Below the pieces are notes generated by a model. That model worked only from the letters and a program-made list of their open reading frames with translations. It was not told the DNA's origin and did not search any database. This document shows positions 26,485 to 34,406 of a DNA stretch of 64,000 nucleotides, piece after piece. Position numbers and translations under genes: made by a program. Each line of letters starts with the position of its first letter. The first letter of the stretch is position 1. The DNA is from Bacillota bacterium (lineage in GTDB: Bacteria > Bacillota > Clostridia > Christensenellales > Aristaeellaceae): positions 1 through 64,000 of the forward strand of contig JAEZHM010000032.1 in the NCBI GenBank assembly GCA_023416585.1, given 5' to 3'.

Positions 26485-26599
26485 CCATCTGGCTCAATCG
26501 GCGCACTGCTCACTGCGTTCGCATTGCTTGTTTCGCCAGCCTCCTCCGCCTCGCTTCATCCGCCACTGGCGGCGCTTCGGTTCCGGAGCCCTGGACCTT
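26485..26599. repeat. Dispersed intergenic repeat, copy B
   Basis: Second copy of the repeat seen at 22317, in the same orientation, just beyond the stop of the phosphohexomutase gene. Conserved blocks are separated by diverged spacers of similar length; the CCGCC/GGCGG hairpin is conserved. Confidence 0.75.
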
Positions 26600-26605
26600 C
26601 GGAGA

Positions 26606-28021
26606 TTACATCTTCAAGCCCAGGAATTTCGCCGCTGTCATGCATAAGGCTTCTGCGCGCTCTCTGTCAGGCATTTCGCAAAATACACGCAGCCTCGGCT
26701 CTGTGCCGCTGAAGCGTATGATGATCCAGCCATCTGCAAAACGCACCTTCACGCCGTCCATGTAGGAGACACCCTCGATTTCCTCTGAAAATGCAGGAAG
26801 CTTTTTATCCTCCATCAATAAACGAAGCAGCCTCTCCTTTTCCTCCGGTTCAAAAGGCCAGTCGTATTCTGCCATATAGGCTTCGCCGAACTCCTGGTAC
26901 ATTCTTTTAGTGAGTACGCTTAGCTTTTCACCGGTGACGGCCATCATTTCCACCAGCAGCGTGGCGGCATGGATACCATCCTTGCCCAGGATATGGCCGC
27001 GCACCGTGAGCCCGCCGGAGGACTCGCCGCCGATGACAGCGTTGTACTTTTCCATGGCGGCAGATATATGCTTGAAGCCCACAGGCACCTCGTAGCACAT
27101 TTCCCCAAAGGCGGCCGCGACTTTGTCCAGAAGATGCGTCGTAGCCAGGTTGCGCACCGCCGGGCCATGCCAGCGCTTGTACTTGAGCAGGTAGTAATAC
27201 AATAGCACTAATATTTCGTTGGGGTGGATAAACCTTCCCGTATCGTCGATCACGCCGATCCGGTCCGCGTCCCCATCGGTGGCGATGCCAATATCCGCCC
27301 GGCTCTCCAGCACCGCGCCGCGAAGCGCGCCAAGCGTTTCCACATTAGGCGCCGGCAGCCTTCCGCCAAACAGCGCATCGTGCCGCTCGTGAATCACATC
27401 AACATCGCACCTGGCGGTTAGCAGTATAGTTTGCAGCGACGTCCGGCTCACGCCGTACATGGGGTCCAGGATGATGCGCAGGTTTCTGGAGCGGATGGCA
27501 TCCATGTTCACGCCGCGAATGATGGCATCCAGGTATTGGTTTTGAGGATTAATCTCCTCCACCAGCCCCTGATGCACCGCATGCTCATAGGGAATGATGG
27601 AAATCTCCTCTTTCCCGATGGCATTGGCACTTTCTCCAATGGGCTCCGTAATTTCCTGAGCCGCGTCGCGGCCGCCCCTGGTGAACAGCTTAATGCCGTT
27701 GTACAGCGCGGGGTTGTGGCTGGCGGTAACAGCCATGCCGTAATGCAGCCCGTAATAGCGCACCGTAAACATGATCAGCGGAGTCGGCGCCTCCCTTGTG
27801 ATCAGGTAGGTATGTATATGTTCCGCCGCCATCACTTCCGCCGCCCACTTGGCAGCTTCATGGGATAAAAAGCGCCTGTCGAAGCCTATCACAAATCCAG
27901 GCGTTATAGCATCCTCCGCCTTCATGCGCCGGGCCACGGCCAAAGTCAGCCGCTGCACATTTTCCTTTGTAAAGTCTTCGCCGATGATAGCCCGCCAGCC
28001 ACCCGTGCCAAATGTGATCAT
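26606..28021 (-). CDS. Phosphoglucomutase/phosphomannomutase family enzyme
   Basis: A 471-residue alpha-D-phosphohexomutase. The phosphoserine loop TASHNP is at about residue 99, the metal-binding loop DGDADR at about 248, the sugar-binding loop GGESSGG near 325 and the phosphate-binding RFSGTEPRLRVF near the C-terminus; all four domains are present. It interconverts hexose 1- and 6-phosphates. It lies 23 bp after the GH94 phosphorylase gene, whose sugar-1-phosphate product it would feed into glycolysis. Whether it prefers glucose-1-P or GlcNAc-1-P cannot be told from the sequence. Start ATG 28021 has a GAGGTGGTG site. Confidence 0.9.
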   Translation of the reverse strand: MITFGTGGWRAIIGEDFTKENVQRLTLAVARRMKAEDAITPGFVIGFDRRFLSHEAAKWAAEVMAAEHIHTYLITREAPTPLIMFTVRYYGLHYGMAVTASHNPALYNGIKLFTRGGRDAAQEITEPIGESANAIGKEEISIIPYEHAVHQGLVEEINPQNQYLDAIIRGVNMDAIRSRNLRIILDPMYGVSRTSLQTILLTARCDVDVIHERHDALFGGRLPAPNVETLGALRGAVLESRADIGIATDGDADRIGVIDDTGRFIHPNEILVLLYYYLLKYKRWHGPAVRNLATTHLLDKVAAAFGEMCYEVPVGFKHISAAMEKYNAVIGGESSGGLTVRGHILGKDGIHAATLLVEMMAVTGEKLSVLTKRMYQEFGEAYMAEYDWPFEPEEKERLLRLLMEDKKLPAFSEEIEGVSYMDGVKVRFADGWIIIRFSGTEPRLRVFCEMPDRERAEALCMTAAKFLGLKM

Positions 28022-28044
28022 ATAAACACCACCTCTCCCCTATT

Positions 28045-30435
28045 CTACACGTTTCCCATGATGACTTCAATGGTGTGTACTGATCCCGCTTCACATACAG
28101 GGATGCGGCTCACCGCCTGCCCGTCAAAGCGCAGCCTTGATACGCCCTTTTCCACATGCGTGGGATTTTTCACTGTAATGCGGTAGGTAGCGCCGCGGAA
28201 GACGCGGGTGGCCGTAAACCCTTCCCAATCTGCCGGGATGCAGGGATCAACGGTCAAACCGTCCCACTCAGGCCGGATGCCAAGCATATACCTTGTGACG
28301 GCATAGTAGGCCCAGCCCGCGCTGCCGGTCATCCAGGGGTGCCTGGCCCTGCCGTGAGCGGTATGCTCTTTGCCCATAATGAACTGGCAGTAAGCGTAAG
28401 GCTCGCTTTGACGGATTTCGATCATATCGTTTTGACGAACCGGAAGCAGCGCATTATACATCTTCATGGCTTTGCCGCCCCGGCCAAGCATGGCCTCCGC
28501 CACCCAAGCCCAGGGATTGGGATGGCTGAAGATGGCCCCATTTTCCTTCACACCGGGATAGACGCGGGTGACAAAGCCGATAGAATCGTCCGGAACAGTG
28601 AACGACGGAGCGTTGAGCATGAGCCCATAAGGAGTGAACAGGTATTCCATCACCGCGTCCATGCAAGACTCACCCTGATCCCGCGTTATCGCGCCGGAGA
28701 TCACAGCCCAGGTGTTGCTCTCCAGGTGCACCTTGCCTTCGTCTGAATCGACTGTGCCGATGGGCGCGCCCTTGCCCGTTATGCCGCGGATGAACCATTT
28801 GCCGTTCCACAGAACGCGGCGGCAGTTATCCGCCATCTCTTTTTCCATTGCCCGGTACAGCCTCACATCCTCGCCGCGGTTCAAGTAATTTGCCGCGGAC
28901 AAGAAATGGTTAAGTGCCCACAGGTGCAGGAAAGCCACCATAGCGCTTTCCCCGCCGCCCAGATTCAGGCAGTCGTTCCAGTCAGCCCGAAGGCCCTTTG
29001 CAATGCCGTGAGCGCCAAGCTGGCTGTAGGTAAAGTCTAGGATCTTCTTCATGTGCTCGTACACCGTGTCCTGGCCGCCGTCGGCGTAAGGGATCACCTG
29101 ATGGAAAAAATCAATATCCCCCGTCTCCCGTACATATTCGCAGATGGCGGGGATCAGCCACAACGCGTCGTCGGCGCATACATCCTTAAGGCCGTGGATC
29201 ATGGCGCTTTTGTCTGGCGTAGGCACCACCGTGGGAGACTGGAAGGATTGTTTCTTGCCCGGGGTGAACCAGGCCGGATCGAAAAGGTGCAGCCCGTACC
29301 CTTCGCGCACCTGGCCGCGCAGCAGCTGCATAATGCGCGTACGGCACATATCGGGGTTGGAATGAGGCACACACATGGCATCCTGGGCCGTATCCCGGTA
29401 CCCAAGCCCCGTACGGCCGCCCACTTCAATAAAGGATGCAAAGCGGGAGAACATGACGTTGACCTCGCTTTGATACAGGTTCCACAGGTTCAGGCTGGTA
29501 TTCATGTCAGCATTGGGTGTTAGCACCTGAAGCTTTGAAAGCTTTTCCATCCAGAAGGCGGCAAGCTCCTGAAAGGCTGCGTCCACCGCGGGAAAGTTGT
29601 ACTTCTCCCTTGCTTTTATCGCCTCTTTACAGTTGCCTTGGCCGAGTATGAACAAAACGCGCTTCTTCTCGCCAGGTTTTAAGGTGATATGGGTGTGCAG
29701 TGCGCCGCAATGGTTGCCCGTTTTTTCATAACTTCCGGAAAGCTTCCCTTTCTCCACGCCCAATGGATTGGTCTCGGTGCGGTAGGGGCCGATGAAATTA
29801 TCCCGCATGCAGTCAAAGCTTTCGGGCTGAAAGCTGGCGGTGAAGTACTGGTAGCTGTCTTCCTCATAATGCAGCTCGTATTCCACGGCTCCGTCCTGAA
29901 ACCTTGATCCTGTGGCGTACAGGCTCATTTGAAAGTTTTGATTGTCCATTTCGATATGGTGGAAGGAAAACTCCACATATCCGAAAACATCCAGCACCCG
30001 CTCTTTGCGGTCAGTATTCTCAACGGTTACATCCCATAAAACCACTTCGTCGTTTCTTGGAACAAATATGGTCTGACAGGCGGAAATGCCCTCATATTCG
30101 CACAAATACTTGCTGTAACTGAGCCCATGGCGGCAAAAGTATTTTGCCTGGTCAAGCGGAAGGCCGGTGGGCTGCCAGCTTACAGACCAATATTTGCCCG
30201 TTTCCGCGTCCCGCAAATACACATAGTGGCCTGGCCTATCCATGGGTACGCCGTTGGGCCGGAAGCGGGTAATGCGGTGGTACTGGGGCGAATCCAGCCA
30301 TACATAGCCCCCAGCCGTATGGTTGAATACGCCGCCCATCCGCTGGGTGCCTACGTAGTTGGTCCAGGAAGCGGGCACATCCATCCGGTCGACCACATAT
30401 TCCCTGGCCGCATTATCAAAATATCCGTAACGCAT
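28045..30435 (-). CDS. GH94 disaccharide phosphorylase (chitobiose/cellobiose phosphorylase-like)
   Basis: A 796-residue enzyme, the usual length for GH94. The start is ATG 30435, behind GGGAGGCG. The N-terminus (MRYGYFDNAAREYVVDRMDV) and whole length resemble, from memory, Vibrio N,N'-diacetylchitobiose phosphorylase more than short cellobiose phosphorylases, but the families are close. The catalytic region has GLRADWNDCLNLGGGES (DWND at residues 485-488, which carries the general acid) and HPNPWAWVAE. It would cleave a beta-1,4 disaccharide with phosphate, giving a sugar-1-phosphate. The mutase gene follows at 23 bp. No signal peptide, so it acts in the cytoplasm on imported disaccharide. 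Confidence 0.88.
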   Translation of the reverse strand: MRYGYFDNAAREYVVDRMDVPASWTNYVGTQRMGGVFNHTAGGYVWLDSPQYHRITRFRPNGVPMDRPGHYVYLRDAETGKYWSVSWQPTGLPLDQAKYFCRHGLSYSKYLCEYEGISACQTIFVPRNDEVVLWDVTVENTDRKERVLDVFGYVEFSFHHIEMDNQNFQMSLYATGSRFQDGAVEYELHYEEDSYQYFTASFQPESFDCMRDNFIGPYRTETNPLGVEKGKLSGSYEKTGNHCGALHTHITLKPGEKKRVLFILGQGNCKEAIKAREKYNFPAVDAAFQELAAFWMEKLSKLQVLTPNADMNTSLNLWNLYQSEVNVMFSRFASFIEVGGRTGLGYRDTAQDAMCVPHSNPDMCRTRIMQLLRGQVREGYGLHLFDPAWFTPGKKQSFQSPTVVPTPDKSAMIHGLKDVCADDALWLIPAICEYVRETGDIDFFHQVIPYADGGQDTVYEHMKKILDFTYSQLGAHGIAKGLRADWNDCLNLGGGESAMVAFLHLWALNHFLSAANYLNRGEDVRLYRAMEKEMADNCRRVLWNGKWFIRGITGKGAPIGTVDSDEGKVHLESNTWAVISGAITRDQGESCMDAVMEYLFTPYGLMLNAPSFTVPDDSIGFVTRVYPGVKENGAIFSHPNPWAWVAEAMLGRGGKAMKMYNALLPVRQNDMIEIRQSEPYAYCQFIMGKEHTAHGRARHPWMTGSAGWAYYAVTRYMLGIRPEWDGLTVDPCIPADWEGFTATRVFRGATYRITVKNPTHVEKGVSRLRFDGQAVSRIPVCEAGSVHTIEVIMGNV

Positions 30436-30566
30436 ATAAACGCCTCCCACATCTATTTATGCTACATCTTACCACACACTGGGCCCATATGACATGCACC
30501 CTCATGGCATTTGTTGTCTCCCATTGCCGTTAGAATAAGGAGCATGATATGCCAGGGAACATAAAC

Positions 30567-30600
30567 AAAAAACCCGTATACGTTATCATACGGGGTTTTT
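30567..30600. terminator. Bidirectional intrinsic terminator
   Basis: AAAAACCCGTAT and ATACGGGGTTTTT pair around an 8-nt loop, with A-tract and T-tract on either side. It ends the EAL-HDOD gene on the minus strand. Confidence 0.8.
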
Positions 30601-30653
30601 AGGACGTCAGGCATATGATTAATCATCCCTCACCTCCACAGGATACGCGCCGG

Positions 30654-31859
30654 TCAGAAATCCAGCTTGATCACCCACTGCAAGGAAAGGATGTAAAGAG
30701 TCATCAGCCTTTCCCGGGCCAATCCCGGAGAAACTAAATCGGTATCCATCTCATCCCACCGGCCTGATTCATAAAGAAGAATAAGATCCATCGCATTTTT
30801 GATATCGTTCATCTTGCCCAGCAAGGCGTCCTTTACATCTGCAGTAATTGGCAGCTCACGTACCGCATCCTCTATGGTGCAGTCAAGCAGCACATGGATG
30901 GAGGAAAAAAGGCCAGCCAGAAAATAGGCATAATGCTTTCGGTCTCCGCCGGCTTCTATGGCCAGCAACTCCATAAATTTAGCCCGTATGAGGCAGGTTT
31001 TCACCAATTCCTTGTTTTCAACGCTCTGCGTATTTTTCAGCAGCAGCAAATAAATCCATTTTCTGATTTCTATGAAACCCATGCGGACCAGTGCCTGCTT
31101 AACGGTATATACGCCCCTTCTTGTGCCAAAATATGCGGATCCAGCAAACCGAAAGAGTTTGTAGGAGAGGCCGACATCCGTTTCCATAATCTCCGCAAGT
31201 GTTTGAAAATCGGGGTCGGGCTTTTCAAGCTCCTGCGCAATCTTAACCAAAGCCGTTGGCATGCTGGCAATATCTTTTCGTCTTTCTATGACAGGCCTGC
31301 TGAAGAAGTAGCCCTGGAAGTAGTCATATCCCATGGATGCCGCCAACTGATATTCCTCGCGCGTTTCAACCTTCTCCGCCAGAAATTTTACGCGGTTCCC
31401 ATACTTGCGCAAAAACCCGTGCTGCTTTTTCAATTCAACAACCGAGAATTCCACCTTTACGATATCGGCCACTTCAAGCAATGGAATTCCGGATTCTTCA
31501 AAAGAGAAGTCATCCAGCGCAATCGTATATCCTGCCGCTTTCAATTTCTTGCATGCCTCAATGATTTCCACTGTAGGCGTTACCCTCTCCACAATCTCCA
31601 CGACAACGGTCTCTTTGGGCAACAGCGAAGGAATTTCCTTGATCAGCATCTCCTTGGAAAAATTGATAAACGCTCTTGTTCCACTTGTAAGCTCGTTCAG
31701 CTGCATCACCAGGAAAGCATTGTTGATCAAGTCCGCAGTCGCCTGATTATCGTCCACTCCTTCAAAGAAATTGTTCATGCTCCGGCGGTACAACAGTTCA
31801 TAGCCGACAATGTCCATCTTTTTGTCGAATATTGGCTGCCGCGCTACATAGACTTCCAT
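30654..31859 (-). CDS. EAL-HDOD (YuxH-family) signalling protein
   Basis: A 401-residue protein. Residues 1-205 form an EAL domain with ELLYR at the EAL position, Asn in INFSKEM, Glu in VVEIVER, the paired Asp in ALDDF, Lys in VKVEF, Glu in LAEKVET and Gln in YFQGYF; most c-di-GMP phosphodiesterase residues are present, with Ile-Asp of the usual KID motif changed to VE. Residues about 205-390 form an HDOD domain (DVGLSYKLFRFAGSAYFG), usually a protein-interaction module. It may be an active phosphodiesterase or a c-di-GMP receptor. It is a single-gene unit between a promoter at 31964 and the terminator at 30567. Confidence 0.88.
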   Translation of the reverse strand: MEVYVARQPIFDKKMDIVGYELLYRRSMNNFFEGVDDNQATADLINNAFLVMQLNELTSGTRAFINFSKEMLIKEIPSLLPKETVVVEIVERVTPTVEIIEACKKLKAAGYTIALDDFSFEESGIPLLEVADIVKVEFSVVELKKQHGFLRKYGNRVKFLAEKVETREEYQLAASMGYDYFQGYFFSRPVIERRKDIASMPTALVKIAQELEKPDPDFQTLAEIMETDVGLSYKLFRFAGSAYFGTRRGVYTVKQALVRMGFIEIRKWIYLLLLKNTQSVENKELVKTCLIRAKFMELLAIEAGGDRKHYAYFLAGLFSSIHVLLDCTIEDAVRELPITADVKDALLGKMNDIKNAMDLILLYESGRWDEMDTDLVSPGLARERLMTLYILSLQWVIKLDF

Positions 31860-32181
31860 AGCGGTACCTTCTTCCTGATTGGTACTTTATTGATACGAGA
31901 CTTCGATCAATTTTCGCTTATGTCCACGAGAGCATTCCATAGATTTCGCTTACCTTTTATCTAATTATAGGAATTATTAGCGAAAATAGCAATACTTCCC
32001 GGAGTTTTGAAATTCTGAAATCTTTTATAGAAGCGTGTTCCAATCTTTCTCTTATGGCAGGGGAACAGAAAACGGACGGCGAATGGATAATCGCTACTGA
32101 ATCCATCATATTATGTGGACATCTTTTTGAGGATGTTTGCATACTCCGCACAAATAAATTTTTTATAGGGAGGCTTTTCAA
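31860..32181. other. Divergent intergenic region between EAL-HDOD and deoC
   Basis: Holds the minus-strand promoter at 31964-31992 and, at its right end, the AGGGAGGC ribosome site of deoC. I see no structured RNA or other gene. Confidence 0.5.
31964..31992 (-). promoter_or_regulatory. Promoter of the EAL-HDOD gene
   Basis: Minus-strand -35 TTGCTA (31987-31992), 17-bp spacer, perfect -10 TATAAT (31964-31969), about 105 bp upstream of the start codon. Confidence 0.6.
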
Positions 32182-32913
32182 ATGCCCATTACAGCAAAAG
32201 ACATCGCCAAGATGCTGGATCACAGCACGCTTCAACCCTTTCTTACTGAGGAAGATATCATTAAAGGCTGCAAAACAGCCCTGAAGTACGGTACGGCCAC
32301 CGTCTGCGCCCGTCCGGCCGACATGCCCCTGGTTGTGAAGCTTTTAAAAGGCAGCGATGTAAAGCCCTGCACCGTCATCGGCTTTCCACACGGCGCCCAT
32401 GAGACGGAAACAAAGGTGTTTGAAGCCCGCCAGGCCTTGGCTGATGGCTGCGTAGAGCTGGATATGGTGCTGCATATTGGCAAGCTGCTGTCCGGGGACG
32501 ACGATTACGTATTGAACGACATCGCCCATGTGGTCGCTGTCGCCCATGAAGCCGGGGCCATTGTGAAGGTGATTCTGGAAACCTGCTACTTGAACGAAGA
32601 GCAAAAGATTCGCGCCTGCCGCCTGTGCACCCAGGCCGGGGCCGACTTTGTAAAGACCAGCACGGGATATGGCACCAAGGGCTGCACGATAGAAGATTTG
32701 AAGCTCATGCGGGCAAATGTACCGGACCATATGAAAGTCAAGGGGTCAGGCGGCATCCGTGACCTGGATACGGTACTGGCCGCAAGGGCCGTCGGTGCCT
32801 CCCGCTGTGGCGTCAGTGCAACAGAATCCATCATGGAGGAGGCGCTTCGCCGGGAAGCAGCAGGTACGCTCAAGGAAGCGGAAGTGCTGAAAGACATGGA
32901 GGGCGGGTATTGA
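32182..32913 (+). CDS. deoC: Deoxyribose-phosphate aldolase
   Basis: A 243-residue class I aldolase converting 2-deoxyribose-5-phosphate to glyceraldehyde-3-phosphate and acetaldehyde. Visible are LDHSTLQP at the N-terminus, VIGFPHG (about residue 68), the Schiff-base Lys in VKTSTGYG (about 157) and the second Lys in KGSGGIRD. Length is normal. Start ATG 32182 is behind AGGGAGGC. No deoxynucleoside phosphorylase or other deo gene is adjacent, so it is a single-gene unit here. The annotation is secure. Confidence 0.95.
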   Translation: MPITAKDIAKMLDHSTLQPFLTEEDIIKGCKTALKYGTATVCARPADMPLVVKLLKGSDVKPCTVIGFPHGAHETETKVFEARQALADGCVELDMVLHIGKLLSGDDDYVLNDIAHVVAVAHEAGAIVKVILETCYLNEEQKIRACRLCTQAGADFVKTSTGYGTKGCTIEDLKLMRANVPDHMKVKGSGGIRDLDTVLAARAVGASRCGVSATESIMEEALRREAAGTLKEAEVLKDMEGGY

Positions 32914-33275
32914 TTAACTGCTAATAGCATGGGATAATATGGCTTTGGCAACAGCGACTGATCCAAGCTTCCCGCGCCAGGAAATAGTTTTCTCAACTTT
33001 TATAATTGAAAAGGTAAATAGCCAGCTTGAGCCTGATCAGAGTTACAAGCGGGCAGGCATGGCCATTTCTCGGACGGAAACGTATCCTATCCGCCTCTTG
33101 ATAGCCTACCCGTACCTGGGGCCTTTCTGCCCATTGATTTGCGCCGTATTTTTTTGTACGCATTCGCTCTCATAGAACCTATTTCCCGAGTTCACCAGGA
33201 TGTCTTTGATTTAAGAAATAATGTGCTGTGGCGATATACTATATAGGCTTTTTTTTACTGGAAAGGAATATTCGC
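32914..33275. other. Gap before the glycan cluster
   Basis: About 360 bp without a supported gene. Plus-strand frames lack ribosome sites. A TATACTATATAGG stretch at 33235-33247 could be a -10 region for the following operon, but I find no good -35. The GGAAAGGAA site of the next gene lies at the end. Confidence 0.35.
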
Positions 33276-34406
33276 ATGGAAAACGGTGTTATAACGAATA
33301 AACCCATAATCCTCTTTGGTGCCGGGCGAAAGGGCAAAGAAGCGCTGGATTATTATGGGAAAGCCAGAGTGTTTTTTTTTGCGGACAATCACAAAGCGGG
33401 ACTCTATTATTACGGAGTTCCCGTTATATCGGTCGAAGACTTACGGCGAATACATAAAAATTACCATGTCATCATCTCTACTGCCTCAAATTTGTTTGAT
33501 GAAATAAGTGAGCAATTGGAGCGCATGGGTATTTGCGATGCAGACTTTTTTTTACCTGATTATAAAGAAAAGTACATGAGAAATCCCCACCTGGAAGTAT
33601 TTAAAGATATGCACAAAGGAGAGTGCTGCTTTATTATTGGCAACGGTCCCAGCCTAAAGGCAGAGGACCTGAGCAAAATCGCCGAAACTGGCTACACTTC
33701 CTTTGCATCCAACAAGATATATAAAATGTTTGAAAAAACAAAATGGCGTCCCGATTATTACTTTGCCTCGGACGGGCAATTCATCATGCATAATTGGGAT
33801 GCAATTCAGGAATTTGAAGGTAATATATTCCTGGCATATATAGAAGAATATATCACTCCCGATATGCTTTACAAGCTTATTGGCAAGGATAATGTAAATC
33901 TGTTTCGGGCGAGGTATTTACAACAGGAACCAAGCAAAAACGCCTGTCTTCCAATTTACGCGCCTTACCAGGAACCGTATCCTTCGTTTTCGCAAGATGC
34001 GGCAAAGTTTGTTTACGAAGGCTTCAGTGTAACGTATCTTATGATGCAATGGGCAGCCTATATGGGCTTTGCCAAGATATGTTTATTAGGTGTTGACCAT
34101 CATTTTGCACACACTTGTAACTACTTTGAGCAGGTTATTCCTCCGCAGACAATTACAGATACAATCAACAGAGATCATTTTTGCGTTGATTACTATAAAG
34201 CTGGTGAGTCTATCTATATTTCAGATGTGAATTCGACCGAGCAAGCCTATAAGAAAGCTGAGCAGTATTCGCAAGAATCCGGTTTCAGGATCTATAATGC
34301 AACCCGCGGCGGCAAGCTAGAAGTTTTCCAGCGAGTGGATTTTGATAAATTGATCGACAGCCTGAATAAGCAAGGCGGAGGTTCCTATGAAACGCACTCC
34401 GTCTGA
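33276..34406 (+). CDS. DUF115/MptE-like protein, candidate nonulosonate transferase
   Basis: A 376-residue protein starting at ATG 33276 behind GGAAAGGAA. Residues 8-100 form a Rossmann-like module (IILFGAGRKGKEALDYYGKA, VFFFADNHKAG, VPVISVEDLRR) like that at the C-termini of the RgpF-like proteins downstream. The main domain has FIIGNGPSLKAEDL and later MMQWAAYMGFAKICLLGVDH, the layout of DUF115/Maf motility-associated proteins and distantly of GT42 sialyltransferases. Since neuB and neuA follow two genes later, transfer of the CMP-activated nonulosonic acid is a reasonable inference. First gene of the glycan operon; the next gene overlaps it by 20 bp. Confidence 0.72.
   Translation: MENGVITNKPIILFGAGRKGKEALDYYGKARVFFFADNHKAGLYYYGVPVISVEDLRRIHKNYHVIISTASNLFDEISEQLERMGICDADFFLPDYKEKYMRNPHLEVFKDMHKGECCFIIGNGPSLKAEDLSKIAETGYTSFASNKIYKMFEKTKWRPDYYFASDGQFIMHNWDAIQEFEGNIFLAYIEEYITPDMLYKLIGKDNVNLFRARYLQQEPSKNACLPIYAPYQEPYPSFSQDAAKFVYEGFSVTYLMMQWAAYMGFAKICLLGVDHHFAHTCNYFEQVIPPQTITDTINRDHFCVDYYKAGESIYISDVNSTEQAYKKAEQYSQESGFRIYNATRGGKLEVFQRVDFDKLIDSLNKQGGGSYETHSV

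Noticed and set aside
30894..31964. Plus-strand ORF of 356 codons
   Set aside because: Antisense to the EAL-HDOD gene, which has all family motifs, a promoter and a terminator.
32939..33175. Plus-strand ORF of 78 codons after deoC
   Set aside because: No ribosome site, and composition unlike coding DNA of the neighbours.
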